Below, one piece after another: positions 52,698 through 63,803 of a stretch of DNA of 64,000 nt; position 1 is the stretch's first letter, and each line of letters starts with the position of its first letter. A model generated the notes under the pieces. It did no database searches, was not told the origin of the DNA, and saw nothing but the letters and a program-made list of their open reading frames with translations. Origin of the DNA: Bog-473 sp963717455 (GTDB lineage: Bacteria; Actinomycetota; Acidimicrobiia; Acidimicrobiales; RAAP-2); assembly GCA_963717455.1 (NCBI GenBank), contig OY970336.1:4526001-4590000 (forward strand), written 5' to 3'. The translations under genes were made by a program, and so were the position numbers.

Positions 52698-52703
52698 ATC
52701 CTA
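52698..52703 (-). promoter_or_regulatory. possible -10 element of ftsEX
   Basis: TAGGAT on the minus strand lies 45 nt before the ftsE ATG, within the 151-bp gap that follows the ferritin-like gene. It would give a leader of about 38 nt. The -35 is not evident. Confidence 0.35.
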
Positions 52704-52803
52704 CTTTCTCCACATGACTGTTTCGGGTCAACAGCTCCGCTGCAGGTCACAGAGGTCCATGGACGCATCGCGCACGGAACCCGCGTCCGAGCGCACCAGC
52801 CCG

Positions 52804-54180
52804 TTACGTCGCCGGTGCCGGCTCCGGCGTCGAGCGGGGGTTGTACCCCCAGCGGTCGACCTGCTCGCACTCGGCCTCGGTGAACGACGCGCGCGTCCGC
52901 AGCTCCCTCTCGGTGCGTGACGTGAACGTCATGCCGTCGAGATCGGGCCCCTCGAAGATCGCGATCTCATGGGCGGCGCGTCCGGGGTCTGCCTCGAGGT
53001 AGCGGATCCTCAGGTCGCGTTGGCGTCCGAAAAAGCGGCCGTGCACCCGCTCCCGCTCGATCATCGGGTCGAGTCCCAGCTCAGCGCACAGCTTGCGCGT
53101 CCAGACCAGACCGTTCTCGACGTGGTACAGCTCATCGAGCGACGCGTAGTCCAGCGCCCGGGCGATGTCATGCTGGCCGATCGTGTCGCGCACGGCGATC
53201 TCGAGGGGCAGCTTGTCGATGGCGAGCGCTTCGAGCACCGTGCACAAGATGAGCAACCTCCACGCGAGCTCACGCCGGCTGCCCGGCTCGCATTCGGGGA
53301 ACTCGTAGGCGTACTCGTAGTTGGAGACGTGTTGCAACAACGACGACTCGTCGAAGCCGCGCTCGGCGAGCAGGCGCCGGAACATCGCCGCATGACGCGC
53401 TTCGTCGGCGGCGTGGCGCGCACACGCCAGGTGGAAGGACCATGGAAGCTCGGGGTGCTCGTACGAGCTCCGGGCCATCAGCTCCATGGCGCAGATCTCC
53501 GCCATCACGTTGTCATTGAGCTCGCCTGCGATGTCATCGTTCTCGAGGCGCGACATACGGCGGAAGTGAGCGCGCGCGCCCGGCTCCAGTCGCGGTCGTC
53601 CTGTCGGGCGCGCCGGGACCCGAACCCGGTCGACCGGCGCCCACAGCACGTCGTCGAGCGCGACGACCGCTGCGGCGTCGCCGCCACGCCAGGCCTCGAG
53701 CGTGTGGGCGTCGGGCCGCCGGCCCGGACCGAGGTCCTGCAGGGCGCGCCTCACCGTGGTCAGCAGCCGGTGGTCGAAGAGGGGGTCGAGGCGGTCGCGC
53801 AGGTCCGCGTAGCGGGCCCGCAGGACGGCGGGCAGCTCGCGGGTCAGCGCCCCCACCACCCCGGCGGGGTTGCCGGACGAGTCGAGTGCCGGCAGCGGCC
53901 CGGCCCAGGCCGGGTTGGACCGCACGGCGCCCTCGTCGCGCTCGCAGAGTGCCGTCCCGTGCCGGCGCAGCTCGCTTGCCCTGGTCAGGGACGATTCCAG
54001 CGTGGCCGCCAACTCGAGCTTGTCGTCGATGGCCGGCACCTTGGGGACCCACCCGGCGGCCACGTGGGCCGCAGCCCGCTCCATCGTGGCCAGCCGGAGG
54101 ACCTCGTCGACCAGAACGGCCGAGGACCACCGACCACCGGGTCGCAGGCCGCGGTCGGGGTACGGGGCCGTGCTCGTCAT
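52804..54180 (-). CDS. ferritin-like diiron protein (DUF455-like), partner of a RiPP-like precursor
   Basis: 458 residues. The C-terminal half is a four-helix ferritin-like bundle with a complete two-metal site: Glu in VMAEICAMEL (about 227), E and H in ADEARHAAM (about 259), Glu in TVLEALAIDKLP (about 318) and E/H in LDELYHVENG (about 350). The N-terminal 200 residues are also helical and may form a second bundle or a substrate-binding part. Such proteins are oxidases, oxygenases or hydroxylases. The gene overlaps the upstream peptide gene by 4 bp (ATGA), so the two products probably work together. Known relatives act on tRNA or small molecules; peptide modification is an inference. Confidence 0.75.
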   Translation of the reverse strand: MTSTAPYPDRGLRPGGRWSSAVLVDEVLRLATMERAAAHVAAGWVPKVPAIDDKLELAATLESSLTRASELRRHGTALCERDEGAVRSNPAWAGPLPALDSSGNPAGVVGALTRELPAVLRARYADLRDRLDPLFDHRLLTTVRRALQDLGPGRRPDAHTLEAWRGGDAAAVVALDDVLWAPVDRVRVPARPTGRPRLEPGARAHFRRMSRLENDDIAGELNDNVMAEICAMELMARSSYEHPELPWSFHLACARHAADEARHAAMFRRLLAERGFDESSLLQHVSNYEYAYEFPECEPGSRRELAWRLLILCTVLEALAIDKLPLEIAVRDTIGQHDIARALDYASLDELYHVENGLVWTRKLCAELGLDPMIERERVHGRFFGRQRDLRIRYLEADPGRAAHEIAIFEGPDLDGMTFTSRTERELRTRASFTEAECEQVDRWGYNPRSTPEPAPAT

Positions 54181-54539
54181 TCCGACATCTCGCCCATCGA
54201 CACGAAGCCGTGGCCCCAGGGGCAGCACCCCGCGTCGGCGGCGAACCCCGGGCCGTTGAGCGCACCGGTCGGGAGGCCGGCGGCGCTGTTCAGAGCCGAG
54301 CCGAGTCCCGAGGCGACGCCGGGTGACAGCCGGGGCCCGCTGCCCAGGTAACCCATCACGCTCCCACCGCCGATGGCGAAGCCCGACACGTCCTGGGTGG
54401 CCTCCTCGGTGAGCAGCTGCTTCTCCTCGCCGGTCAGGTCCCAGGTGTCGAGCACCTGCGGCTCGGCGGCGACCGTGGCCCGGAATTCCTCGTCCTTCAA
54501 CGTGTTGGTGTACACACCTGCGAGCGCGTCTTTGCTCAT
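54177..54539 (-). CDS. RiPP-precursor-like peptide (LigA/Franean1_4349-type leader)
   Basis: 120 residues in two different parts. Residues 1-50 form a helical leader-like region (TLKDEEFRATVAAEP, DLTGEEKQLLTEEA), the pattern of RiPP leaders related to the LigA subunit/Franean1_4349 type. Residues 51-120 are Gly/Ser/Ala/Pro-rich with no predicted fold, containing GGGSVMGYLGSG and ending GFAADAGCCPWGHGF followed by VSMGEMSE. A vicinal Cys105-Cys106, Trp108 and His110 are obvious modification candidates. AAAGGGG precedes the ATG. It could instead be a secreted or structural small protein, but no signal peptide is seen. Confidence 0.65.
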   Translation of the reverse strand: MSKDALAGVYTNTLKDEEFRATVAAEPQVLDTWDLTGEEKQLLTEEATQDVSGFAIGGGSVMGYLGSGPRLSPGVASGLGSALNSAAGLPTGALNGPGFAADAGCCPWGHGFVSMGEMSE

Positions 54540-54675
54540 GGGGAACCCCTTTCTCGTCCGATGTGGGCCCGGATGGGTCGGCCCGAGCCGGCGGTGCCGG
54601 TACCCACACGGAGTAGACGTGTGGAGGCGCCGGCGGTTACGCGGCGGCGCGGGAGATCCGCGCCGACCGGGCAGC

Positions 54676-55815
54676 CTACGAGCCGGCCTCGCGCTGGCGG
54701 CGCAGCTCGGCCTCCATGAACGGATCGAGGTCGCCGTCGAGCACGGCGTCGACGTTCCCGGTCTCGACGCCCGTCCGCAGGTCCTTGACGAGCTGGTACG
54801 GGGCCATCACGTACGAGCGGATCTGGTTGCCCCAGGCGTTGTCGACCCGCTCGCCGCTCAGCGCGTCGAGCTCGGCGCGGCGCTCCAGTCGGGCCCGCTC
54901 GGCCAGCTTGGCCCCGAGGATCTGCATGGCCTTCGCCTTGTTCTGGTGCTGGCTGCGCTCGTTCTGGCAGGACACCACGATCCCCGTGGGCAAGTGGGTC
55001 AGGCGCACGGCCGAGTCGGTCTTGTTGACATGCTGGCCGCCGGCGCCCGACGAGCGGTAGGTGTCGATGCGCAGGTCCTTCTCGTCGATCTCGACCTCGG
55101 AGGACACGTCCTCGAGGAAGGGGGTGACGTCCATGGACGCGAAGCTGGTCTGGCGCCGGTGCTGCGAGTCGAAGGGCGACATGCGCACCAGCCGGTGCAC
55201 GCCGCGCTCGGTGGCGAGCAATCCATAGGCGAAACGGCCGTGCACGATGAACGTGGCCGACAGAAGTCCGGCCTCCTGGCCCTCGGTGGCCTCGTCCACC
55301 TCCACGGTGAAACCGCGGCGCTCGGCCCAGCGCTGGTACATGCGCAGCAGCATCTCGGTCCAGTCCTGCGCGTCGGTGCCGCCCGCGCCGGCGTGCACCT
55401 CGCAGACCGCGTCGAGCTCGTCGTAGTCACCCGAGAAGAGCGACTGCAGCTCGAGCGCGCCCAGCCGCGTGCCCAGGGCGTCGACGGTCTCGACCAGTTC
55501 GGTGTCGAGCGCCGCGTCCCCGCGCCGGCCGCAGCCGACTCGTCGGTCAGCTCGAGCAACGCCCGCGCGTCGTCGAGGGCACCGCGGAGGCCCTCGAGCT
55601 GGTCGAGGTCGGCCGACACCCGCCCCAGCTCCCTGGTGACCGACCACGCGTGGTCGGGGTCGTCCCACAGGTCCGGCCTCGCCACCTCGGCCTCGAGCTC
55701 GGCCCGCCTGACCTCGAGCTTGTCGCGGCCCAGGTAGCGCTCGGCCTCGGCCAGCCGCTCCCCCAGCGCCTCGAGCTCGGTTGAGAAGTCGCGGGGACCC
55801 TCGGCCGCCGGCCCG

Positions 55816-55829
<14 letters not shown>
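54676..55829 (-). CDS. prfB: peptide chain release factor 2, one-base frameshift
   Basis: RF2 ends translation at UGA/UAA. The N-terminus (ELEALGERLAEAERYLGRD to ALDDARALLELTDES) reads from the ATG at 55829; the rest, from GDAALDTELVETVDALG onward, is in another frame. One extra C in the run of four at 55518-55521 (plus strand) joins them into about 384 residues with the stop-codon-reading SPF motif (RMSPFDS) and the catalytic GAGGQHVNKTDSAVR. The site is about 100 codons in, far from the codon-25 programmed frameshift of other bacteria, and shows no CUU-UGA. Overlaps secA by 14 bp. Confidence 0.92.
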
Positions 55830-58608
<2,779 letters not shown>

Positions 58609-58948
58609 GAAGGCCCGATCCTACCGGTCCCAGGGCCGGGCGAGCCGACAGGCGCACTGGGGGGAGAGTCGGGCTGCGTGCGGCTGACCTGGTCTTTGAC
58701 CCCACACTCGCCTGCCGCGAGGGTGACGCGCCGGCGCCGGCGGCACGGCGTCCCCGCCGCACCCAACGGCACCACCTGGCGCGCATCGCCTCGTCTCCGC
58801 CCGCCCCCGACAGCCGGGGACACAGCGGGCAGGGCTTACCTCTAAGCCGCACCATGCTCAGCGACCACAAGTCGCCTTACGTGGGTCGTTTCGCCTGCGA
58901 CTGGCCTCGACTTTCAACCACAGACCCGCACGCAGCCCGGGCCCATGC
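58609..58948. other. intergenic region upstream of secA
   Basis: 340 bases with no convincing gene. It should contain the secA promoter (minus strand). Open frames here overlap on several frames and show no protein-like composition. No RNA gene or riboswitch was recognised. Its right border is the IS element. Confidence 0.4.
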
Positions 58949-60659
58949 TAGGAGCGTGAGTCGGAATCGGCCAACGGGATCGGTCTGACGCCTGAGATCT
59001 GAGGTCCGGTCGCTCACGGGCCGGCTTCGGCATCACAAATGGGTCCCGGTGGCCTCTGGCGGATGAGTGACGGCTGCATCCGACGTCGGTGGATCCCTCC
59101 CTATGCGCCCGCCTGGGCCAACTTTCTCAAGTTGTGGCAGAGCACGTGCAGGGCCCACTCACCTTGTGCACCCTCAAGGCCGCGTAGACGGAGGAACCCG
59201 GCGCGTTGTCGGACCTTCATTTGTCCGAAGACCGGCTCGACGATGGCCTTGCGTCTGGCGTAGTCGGCCCGTCCCGCCTTGGTGCGCAGCCGGCGTGCCA
59301 TCTTCTCCTTCACCGTGGCGTCTCTTGGGATAGGACCCCTCGGTGCGGGCGACACCCGATCGTCATGTCTGATGCGCCCGGTGGCGATCAACACGTCGAC
59401 GCCGGCGTCGGTGGCATCGTTCACGTTCGCCTCTGAGAAGTAGCCGGCGTCGGCGATGAGCGTGTCGGGGTTCTCGTCGATGTCCGCGGCGCCGAGGTTG
59501 ACTTCGGTGGCCTCGATCATCTCGATGAGGTGCGGGGCGTCGGCGGCCTGGTTGGACACCGAGTGGGCCAGGACCACCTGGGCCTCCTCGTCGACCACGG
59601 CCTGGGCGTTGAAGGCGTAGTGGAATCCGTCGGTCGTCTTCATCATCCGTGACTCGGGGTCGGTGAAGTTGCGCTGGGCCCGCCCATCGGGCTTGGCTCT
59701 CGCTGCCGCGTCGTCACCGGCGGCCCGGGCCTCGTGCTCGGAGGCGCCGTGCCCTGTGGCCTTGTGCTGGGCTTTTGTGGCGGCCTTGTCCCTCGCCTCG
59801 GCTTCTATGGCCTCCTTGGCCACGCGCAGCTTGGCCAGGCGACCCTCCTTGGTGGCCAACTCGGGCGGGAGCTCGTCACCGCGGCGGTCCTCACCGAACG
59901 CTTCGTCTTCGGCCGCGTCGGTGGCCTCGGCCTCGGCCAGCATGGCCGCCACCTGGGCCTCGAGCTCAACGATCCGCGGTCCCATCCGGTCATGGCTCAT
60001 GGCCTTGTGCTTACTCGCCGAGGCCCGCAGCTTGGTGCCATCGAGGGCGACGCGGCCAAGGCGCACCAGTCCCGCTTGTGCGCACAGGGCGAGCACCTGG
60101 ACGAAGAGGGCATCGATGGCGCCCAGGTGGCGACGCCGGAACCGAGAGATGGAGCGGTAGTCCGGAGCCGTGTTGGCACTCAGCCAGCGGAAGGCCACGT
60201 CGACATGGCAGCGCCGCTCCATCTCCCGCGAACTGGTGACCCCGGTCGAGTAGGCGAAGAGCAGCAGCTTGCACATCATCGTCGGGTCATAGGGCGGCGC
60301 ACCCACCGCCTCGGTGTAGGAGTCGTAGATGACCGAGAGGTCCAACATGTCCTCGACCACCTCAGAGATGAACCGGGCCTCGTGGTTCTCGGGTAGCCAG
60401 TCTTCGAGGGAGGGTGGGAGGAGGAAGGACTGGGACTGGTCGTAGTGGCGGAAGCGCTTATTCACCCCGGCCGGGACCTTCTCGGGGCGCCCGACCGGCT
60501 GCCCTTCCACCTCGAAGAGCTTGTCGCCGACCCGATCGTTCGCCATGGGCAAATTCTCCCAAAACCGCAGGAGAATCGCGAATCGACGGTCGCCTCCCAC
60601 CCCGGGAAAGGGTCGATCAGTCCTTGGGCGTCACTGGCGGGTTCTGACCCACGCTCCTA
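58949..60659 (-). mobile_element. complete IS1182-family insertion sequence
   Basis: 1711 bp bounded by inverted repeats: left 58949-58972 begins TAGGAGCGTG, and the right end (60636-60659, complement) begins TAGGAGCGTG too; 20 of 24 bases agree by eye. The outermost CTAG (58948-58951, 60657-60660) is itself a palindrome and could be either IR or a 4-bp target duplication. Inside is one intact transposase gene. It sits between the secA promoter region and the end of the mce operon, so no gene is interrupted. Confidence 0.88.
59101..60546 (-). CDS. IS1182-family transposase
   Basis: 481 residues from ATG 60546. N-terminal DUF772-type domain (YDQSQSFLLPPSLEDWLPENHEARF, PPYDPTMMCKLLLFAYSTG, TAPDYRSISRFRRRH), catalytic aspartate in VALDGTKLRASAS, second in LIADAGYFSEAN, and the YARRKAIVEPVFGQMKVRQ stretch with the final Glu. 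A charged coiled-coil insertion (about residues 190-280) separates the first two. DDE-type, and it looks functional. Confidence 0.95.
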   Translation of the reverse strand: MANDRVGDKLFEVEGQPVGRPEKVPAGVNKRFRHYDQSQSFLLPPSLEDWLPENHEARFISEVVEDMLDLSVIYDSYTEAVGAPPYDPTMMCKLLLFAYSTGVTSSREMERRCHVDVAFRWLSANTAPDYRSISRFRRRHLGAIDALFVQVLALCAQAGLVRLGRVALDGTKLRASASKHKAMSHDRMGPRIVELEAQVAAMLAEAEATDAAEDEAFGEDRRGDELPPELATKEGRLAKLRVAKEAIEAEARDKAATKAQHKATGHGASEHEARAAGDDAAARAKPDGRAQRNFTDPESRMMKTTDGFHYAFNAQAVVDEEAQVVLAHSVSNQAADAPHLIEMIEATEVNLGAADIDENPDTLIADAGYFSEANVNDATDAGVDVLIATGRIRHDDRVSPAPRGPIPRDATVKEKMARRLRTKAGRADYARRKAIVEPVFGQMKVRQRAGFLRLRGLEGAQGEWALHVLCHNLRKLAQAGA

Positions 60660-60673
60660 GGGCCTGGCCGGCC

Positions 60674-61375
60674 CTACTGCCCCGGGACGGTGGATCCCGC
60701 CGAGCCCGACGCGCTGCTTGCGCTGGCCGGCGTGGCTCCCTCCAAGACGGTGACGTTCGAGATCTTCCACACCCCGCCCACCTGCTGGAGGTCGGCGATG
60801 AGCCGGACCACATCGGCCTGGGGCGACGTGATCTTGTTGTTCACGTAGGTCTGGTCGACCACGGCGTAGACCGATGCCGTCCCGGCGCCCTGGTTCTCCG
60901 ACTGCACCTCCAGGTAGCGGATCTGGCCGCGTGACTCGGCCAGGGCCTGCTCGAGCGCCTTGCGGATGGACGTGTTGAAGAACTGCCGCGACTGGGTCGA
61001 GAAGGCACCCGTCGCCATGCCCGTCACCGCGTTGAAGTCGGAGTCGACCGTCTTGGCGTTGAAGTTGAAGAAGTCGGTGAGGAACAGCCGCGACGCGCTG
61101 AGCACGGCCGGGTCCTGCACCGGCCCGCTGCTGTCCTTGGTGGCGTAGAGCGCCCCGAAGAGCAACGTGCCGGCCAGGCCGGCGACGGCCAGGAGGCTCG
61201 CCAGGCGGAAGGCCCGCCTGCTCGGGGCGGTGCGCGCACGGTTGCCGCCGGGACGGCGCCTCCCGCTCCGGGGCGGCGGACCACCCGCTGCCGGCTCCGG
61301 GTCGGGCGACGTCGCGCCGACCACCTTCACACCGCCGTCGACGTGGTGCTCTGTGTCGTGCTGTGTCGTTGTCAT
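60674..61375 (-). CDS. Mce-associated membrane protein
   Basis: 233 residues: a disordered, charged N-terminus (about 55 residues), one transmembrane helix (FRLASLLAVAGLAGTLLFGALY), then an extracytoplasmic NTF2-like domain (LFLTDFFNFNAKTVDSDFNAV, VYAVVDQTYVNN, GGVWKISNVTVLEG). This is the typical Mas/Mam protein found at the end of mce operons, which supports assembly or stability of the lipid importer. It follows the last MCE gene after 62 bp. Confidence 0.85.
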   Translation of the reverse strand: MTTTQHDTEHHVDGGVKVVGATSPDPEPAAGGPPPRSGRRRPGGNRARTAPSRRAFRLASLLAVAGLAGTLLFGALYATKDSSGPVQDPAVLSASRLFLTDFFNFNAKTVDSDFNAVTGMATGAFSTQSRQFFNTSIRKALEQALAESRGQIRYLEVQSENQGAGTASVYAVVDQTYVNNKITSPQADVVRLIADLQQVGGVWKISNVTVLEGATPASASSASGSAGSTVPGQ

Positions 61376-61437
61376 GTCTCTCCGTTCTCCCTCATGTGTT
61401 GCACCTCCCCGGGGCGCCGGCGGCGGCCCGGGACATC

Positions 61438-62766
61438 TCAGGCCCGCCGCCTCGCGCGCCGGCGCGACGGGCGCGCCCCCCAGGCCAGGAACAGCACCGG
61501 CACGACCAACCCGCCGAGCGCGAGCAGGGCGCCCCGGCTGGCACCGGGCACGCGGTAGGCGGCGCTGCTCACCTGCACCGGGCTGGCCGAGGCGAGCTCG
61601 ACGTTCGCCTCCTGCGCCGTCGGCGCCACGACGTGCCCCCCGGCCACGGGCGCGAAGCCGGGTTGGGTGGCCGGGCCGACGCCGTTGCCGAACGTGGTGA
61701 CGCAGCCGGCGCCCGGCAGCGTGTCGGGAATCGTGTTGGCCTTCTCGTACGACGTCCCGGGCTCGGCGAGGACGGGCGGCAGGAGGAGGCGCGTGCGCAG
61801 GAAGGTCTGGGTGGGGTCCGCGGCGCCCCCGGTCGTGGTGGGCTTGGCCACACCCTCGACCGCGATGTTGTCGACCGCCCCGAAGAAGTACTGGTTGAAG
61901 GCGAGCCCCTGCGAGAGGTTGTCCAGGTTGGCCGGCTGGGCAATGTTGGTGAGGATGTCAGCCGTGTCATGCAGGACGCAGCCCAGGTTGGCCGACTGCG
62001 ACGTGACGAGGTTGTCCACCTCGCCGAAGGCGGAAGCGCCCGACGTGAGCAACGTGTGCAGCCCCGTCTTCTGCTGGGCCAGCACCTGGACCAGCGCGGC
62101 GGTGTTGGCAAGGTCCTGGCGCAACTCGGGCGCGACGGCCGTCACCGCGTCGAGGGACGGCGGCGCGTTGGCCAGCAGCTCGGTGAACTGCTGCTGGTAG
62201 GCGACGAACTCCTTCGAGAACGTCGTGCCGGCGGTGATGAGGGTGCGCAGGTCGCCCGCCCGGCCCGCCAGCGAGGTGGCGAGCTCCCCGATCAGCTTGT
62301 TGAGGTCGTCGGCCGGGATCGCCCGGAGGAGCCGTGCGGCCGAGGCCACCACCGCGCCGACGTCGGCCGGCACCTGGTTGGGCGCCGCCGGCACGTTGGC
62401 GCCGCTCTGGAGGTCGGCCGAGCGGCCGGGGCGGGTCGGCACCAGGTCGACGACCTGCTCGCCGAGGTCGTTGGCGATCTGTACCGACGACTGGACGTCG
62501 CGGGGCACCGCGATGCCGGGGTCGATGCTCATGGTGATCCTGGTGGCCGCCACGGTGAGCGACGTGGAGCTGACGGTCCCGACCGGCACGCCGTTGAGCT
62601 CCACCTCGAAGCCGGGGTAGAGGCCCGAGGCGTTGGGGAATTCCGTGGTGAGCATGGTCGGGCTCTCGAGCGGGTTGCCGAGGAGGTTCACCACGCCGTA
62701 GGCCACTAGGGCGAAGCTCACGACGAAGAAGACGATGAGGTTCACGACGAGACGGCGTGAGATCAC
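61438..62766 (-). CDS. MCE-family protein, last of operon (MceF-like)
   Basis: 442 residues: N-terminal membrane helix, MlaD/MCE domain (residues about 38-115: FPNASGLYPGFEVELNGVPVGTV), then a long helical coiled region that would form the needle-like tunnel, and a C-terminal second hydrophobic helix (GALLALGGLVVPVLFLAWG) with an Arg-rich tail. Mce complexes carry lipids or sterols across the envelope. It overlaps the upstream lipoprotein gene by 4 bp (ATGA). Confidence 0.9.
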   Translation of the reverse strand: MISRRLVVNLIVFFVVSFALVAYGVVNLLGNPLESPTMLTTEFPNASGLYPGFEVELNGVPVGTVSSTSLTVAATRITMSIDPGIAVPRDVQSSVQIANDLGEQVVDLVPTRPGRSADLQSGANVPAAPNQVPADVGAVVASAARLLRAIPADDLNKLIGELATSLAGRAGDLRTLITAGTTFSKEFVAYQQQFTELLANAPPSLDAVTAVAPELRQDLANTAALVQVLAQQKTGLHTLLTSGASAFGEVDNLVTSQSANLGCVLHDTADILTNIAQPANLDNLSQGLAFNQYFFGAVDNIAVEGVAKPTTTGGAADPTQTFLRTRLLLPPVLAEPGTSYEKANTIPDTLPGAGCVTTFGNGVGPATQPGFAPVAGGHVVAPTAQEANVELASASPVQVSSAAYRVPGASRGALLALGGLVVPVLFLAWGARPSRRRARRRA

Positions 62767-63803
62767 TTGGTCGCCCCCGCGGAGTGCGGCGCACAGGTGA
62801 AGGCGGGCGAGCTGTCGTCCTCACCGAGGCCGGGGATGCCGCACACGATGATGTTCTCGTAGAGCTGCACGTAGCCGTTGCGCACGGCTTGAGGCAGCGC
62901 GTTGTCGGCCACCGGTATTTCGGAGAGGAGGCCGGCCAGTCCGGCCCGGTGCTGCGCCAGCTGGCCGCTCACCGCCTGCAGCGTCTGCAGCTGGGTGACG
63001 ATCTGCGGGTAGTAGTTCTCGAGGAGGCTGCGCCCCTGGGTCGAGAGGTTGTCGAGGGACTGCAGCAGCGTCTCGAACTGCTGCGAGTTCCCGGCCAGGA
63101 TCGAGACGGTCTGTGCCAGGTTGGAGATGGCGGTGGCGCTGGCGCTGCTGGTGGGGGCCAGCGTGGCGCTGATGGTGTTGAGCCCGTTGACGGCCTGGGT
63201 GATCTGGCCGGTGTGCTGGGCGTAGCCCGTGGTGACCGCCGACAGGTCGGCCAGGAAGGCCTCGAGTGACGCCTCCTGACCGGTGAAGCCCTGACCGCCC
63301 GCCTGAATGATCTGTTCGAGCTGGGTGGTGGAGATGGAGCCGAAGACCGACGACCCCGCCGCCACGAACTGCTCCACGTCGGGCACCGTCGAGGTGTGCC
63401 CGATGACGGCCCCGTTCGGCAGCTGGGGCGCCGTCGCGGCGGCGTTGCCCGTCTCGCTCTTGGGGACGACCAGCTCGACGAACTGGTCGCCGAGGATTGT
63501 GGTGCGGTCGATGGCGGCACTGACGTCGGCGGGGACGCGCACCCCGTTGTCGAAGGAGAGGGAGACCTTCGCCTTGTCGCCACTCAGCGCGATGGAGCTG
63601 ACCGACCCGACGGGCACGTCGGCCATCTGCACCTGCGCCCCGTTCGCGAGGTCGCCCACGTCACTGAAGTAGGCGGTGGCGGTCCGCTGTGACGAGCCGC
63701 TCGACATGGAGCAGCCGGTCAGCGCGAGGACCAACGCGGCCAGCGCGGGCGCCGCGAGCACTCGGCCGCGGGGGTGGGTGCGACGTGGGGGCCGGGCACG
63801 CAT
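62763..63803 (-). CDS. MCE-family lipoprotein (MceE/LprK-like)
   Basis: 346 residues from ATG 63803, which shares a base with the upstream stop (TGATG); another in-frame ATG at 63812 is possible. Lipobox LALTGC ends the signal peptide, followed by the MCE domain (YFSDVGDLANGAQVQMADVPVGSV) and a long helical part. In actinobacterial mce operons the fifth MCE gene is the lipoprotein, matching this position. Confidence 0.9.
   Translation of the reverse strand: MRARPPRRTHPRGRVLAAPALAALVLALTGCSMSSGSSQRTATAYFSDVGDLANGAQVQMADVPVGSVSSIALSGDKAKVSLSFDNGVRVPADVSAAIDRTTILGDQFVELVVPKSETGNAAATAPQLPNGAVIGHTSTVPDVEQFVAAGSSVFGSISTTQLEQIIQAGGQGFTGQEASLEAFLADLSAVTTGYAQHTGQITQAVNGLNTISATLAPTSSASATAISNLAQTVSILAGNSQQFETLLQSLDNLSTQGRSLLENYYPQIVTQLQTLQAVSGQLAQHRAGLAGLLSEIPVADNALPQAVRNGYVQLYENIIVCGIPGLGEDDSSPAFTCAPHSAGATK

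Noticed and set aside
55517..55522. Programmed +1 frameshift in prfB
   Set aside because: The break is about 100 codons in and lacks the CUU-UGA context; it fits a single-base deletion in a C run.
58609..58948. Small genes or an RNA in the gap upstream of secA
   Set aside because: Open frames here overlap each other, lack ribosome-binding sites and have no protein-like composition; no tRNA-like fold seen.
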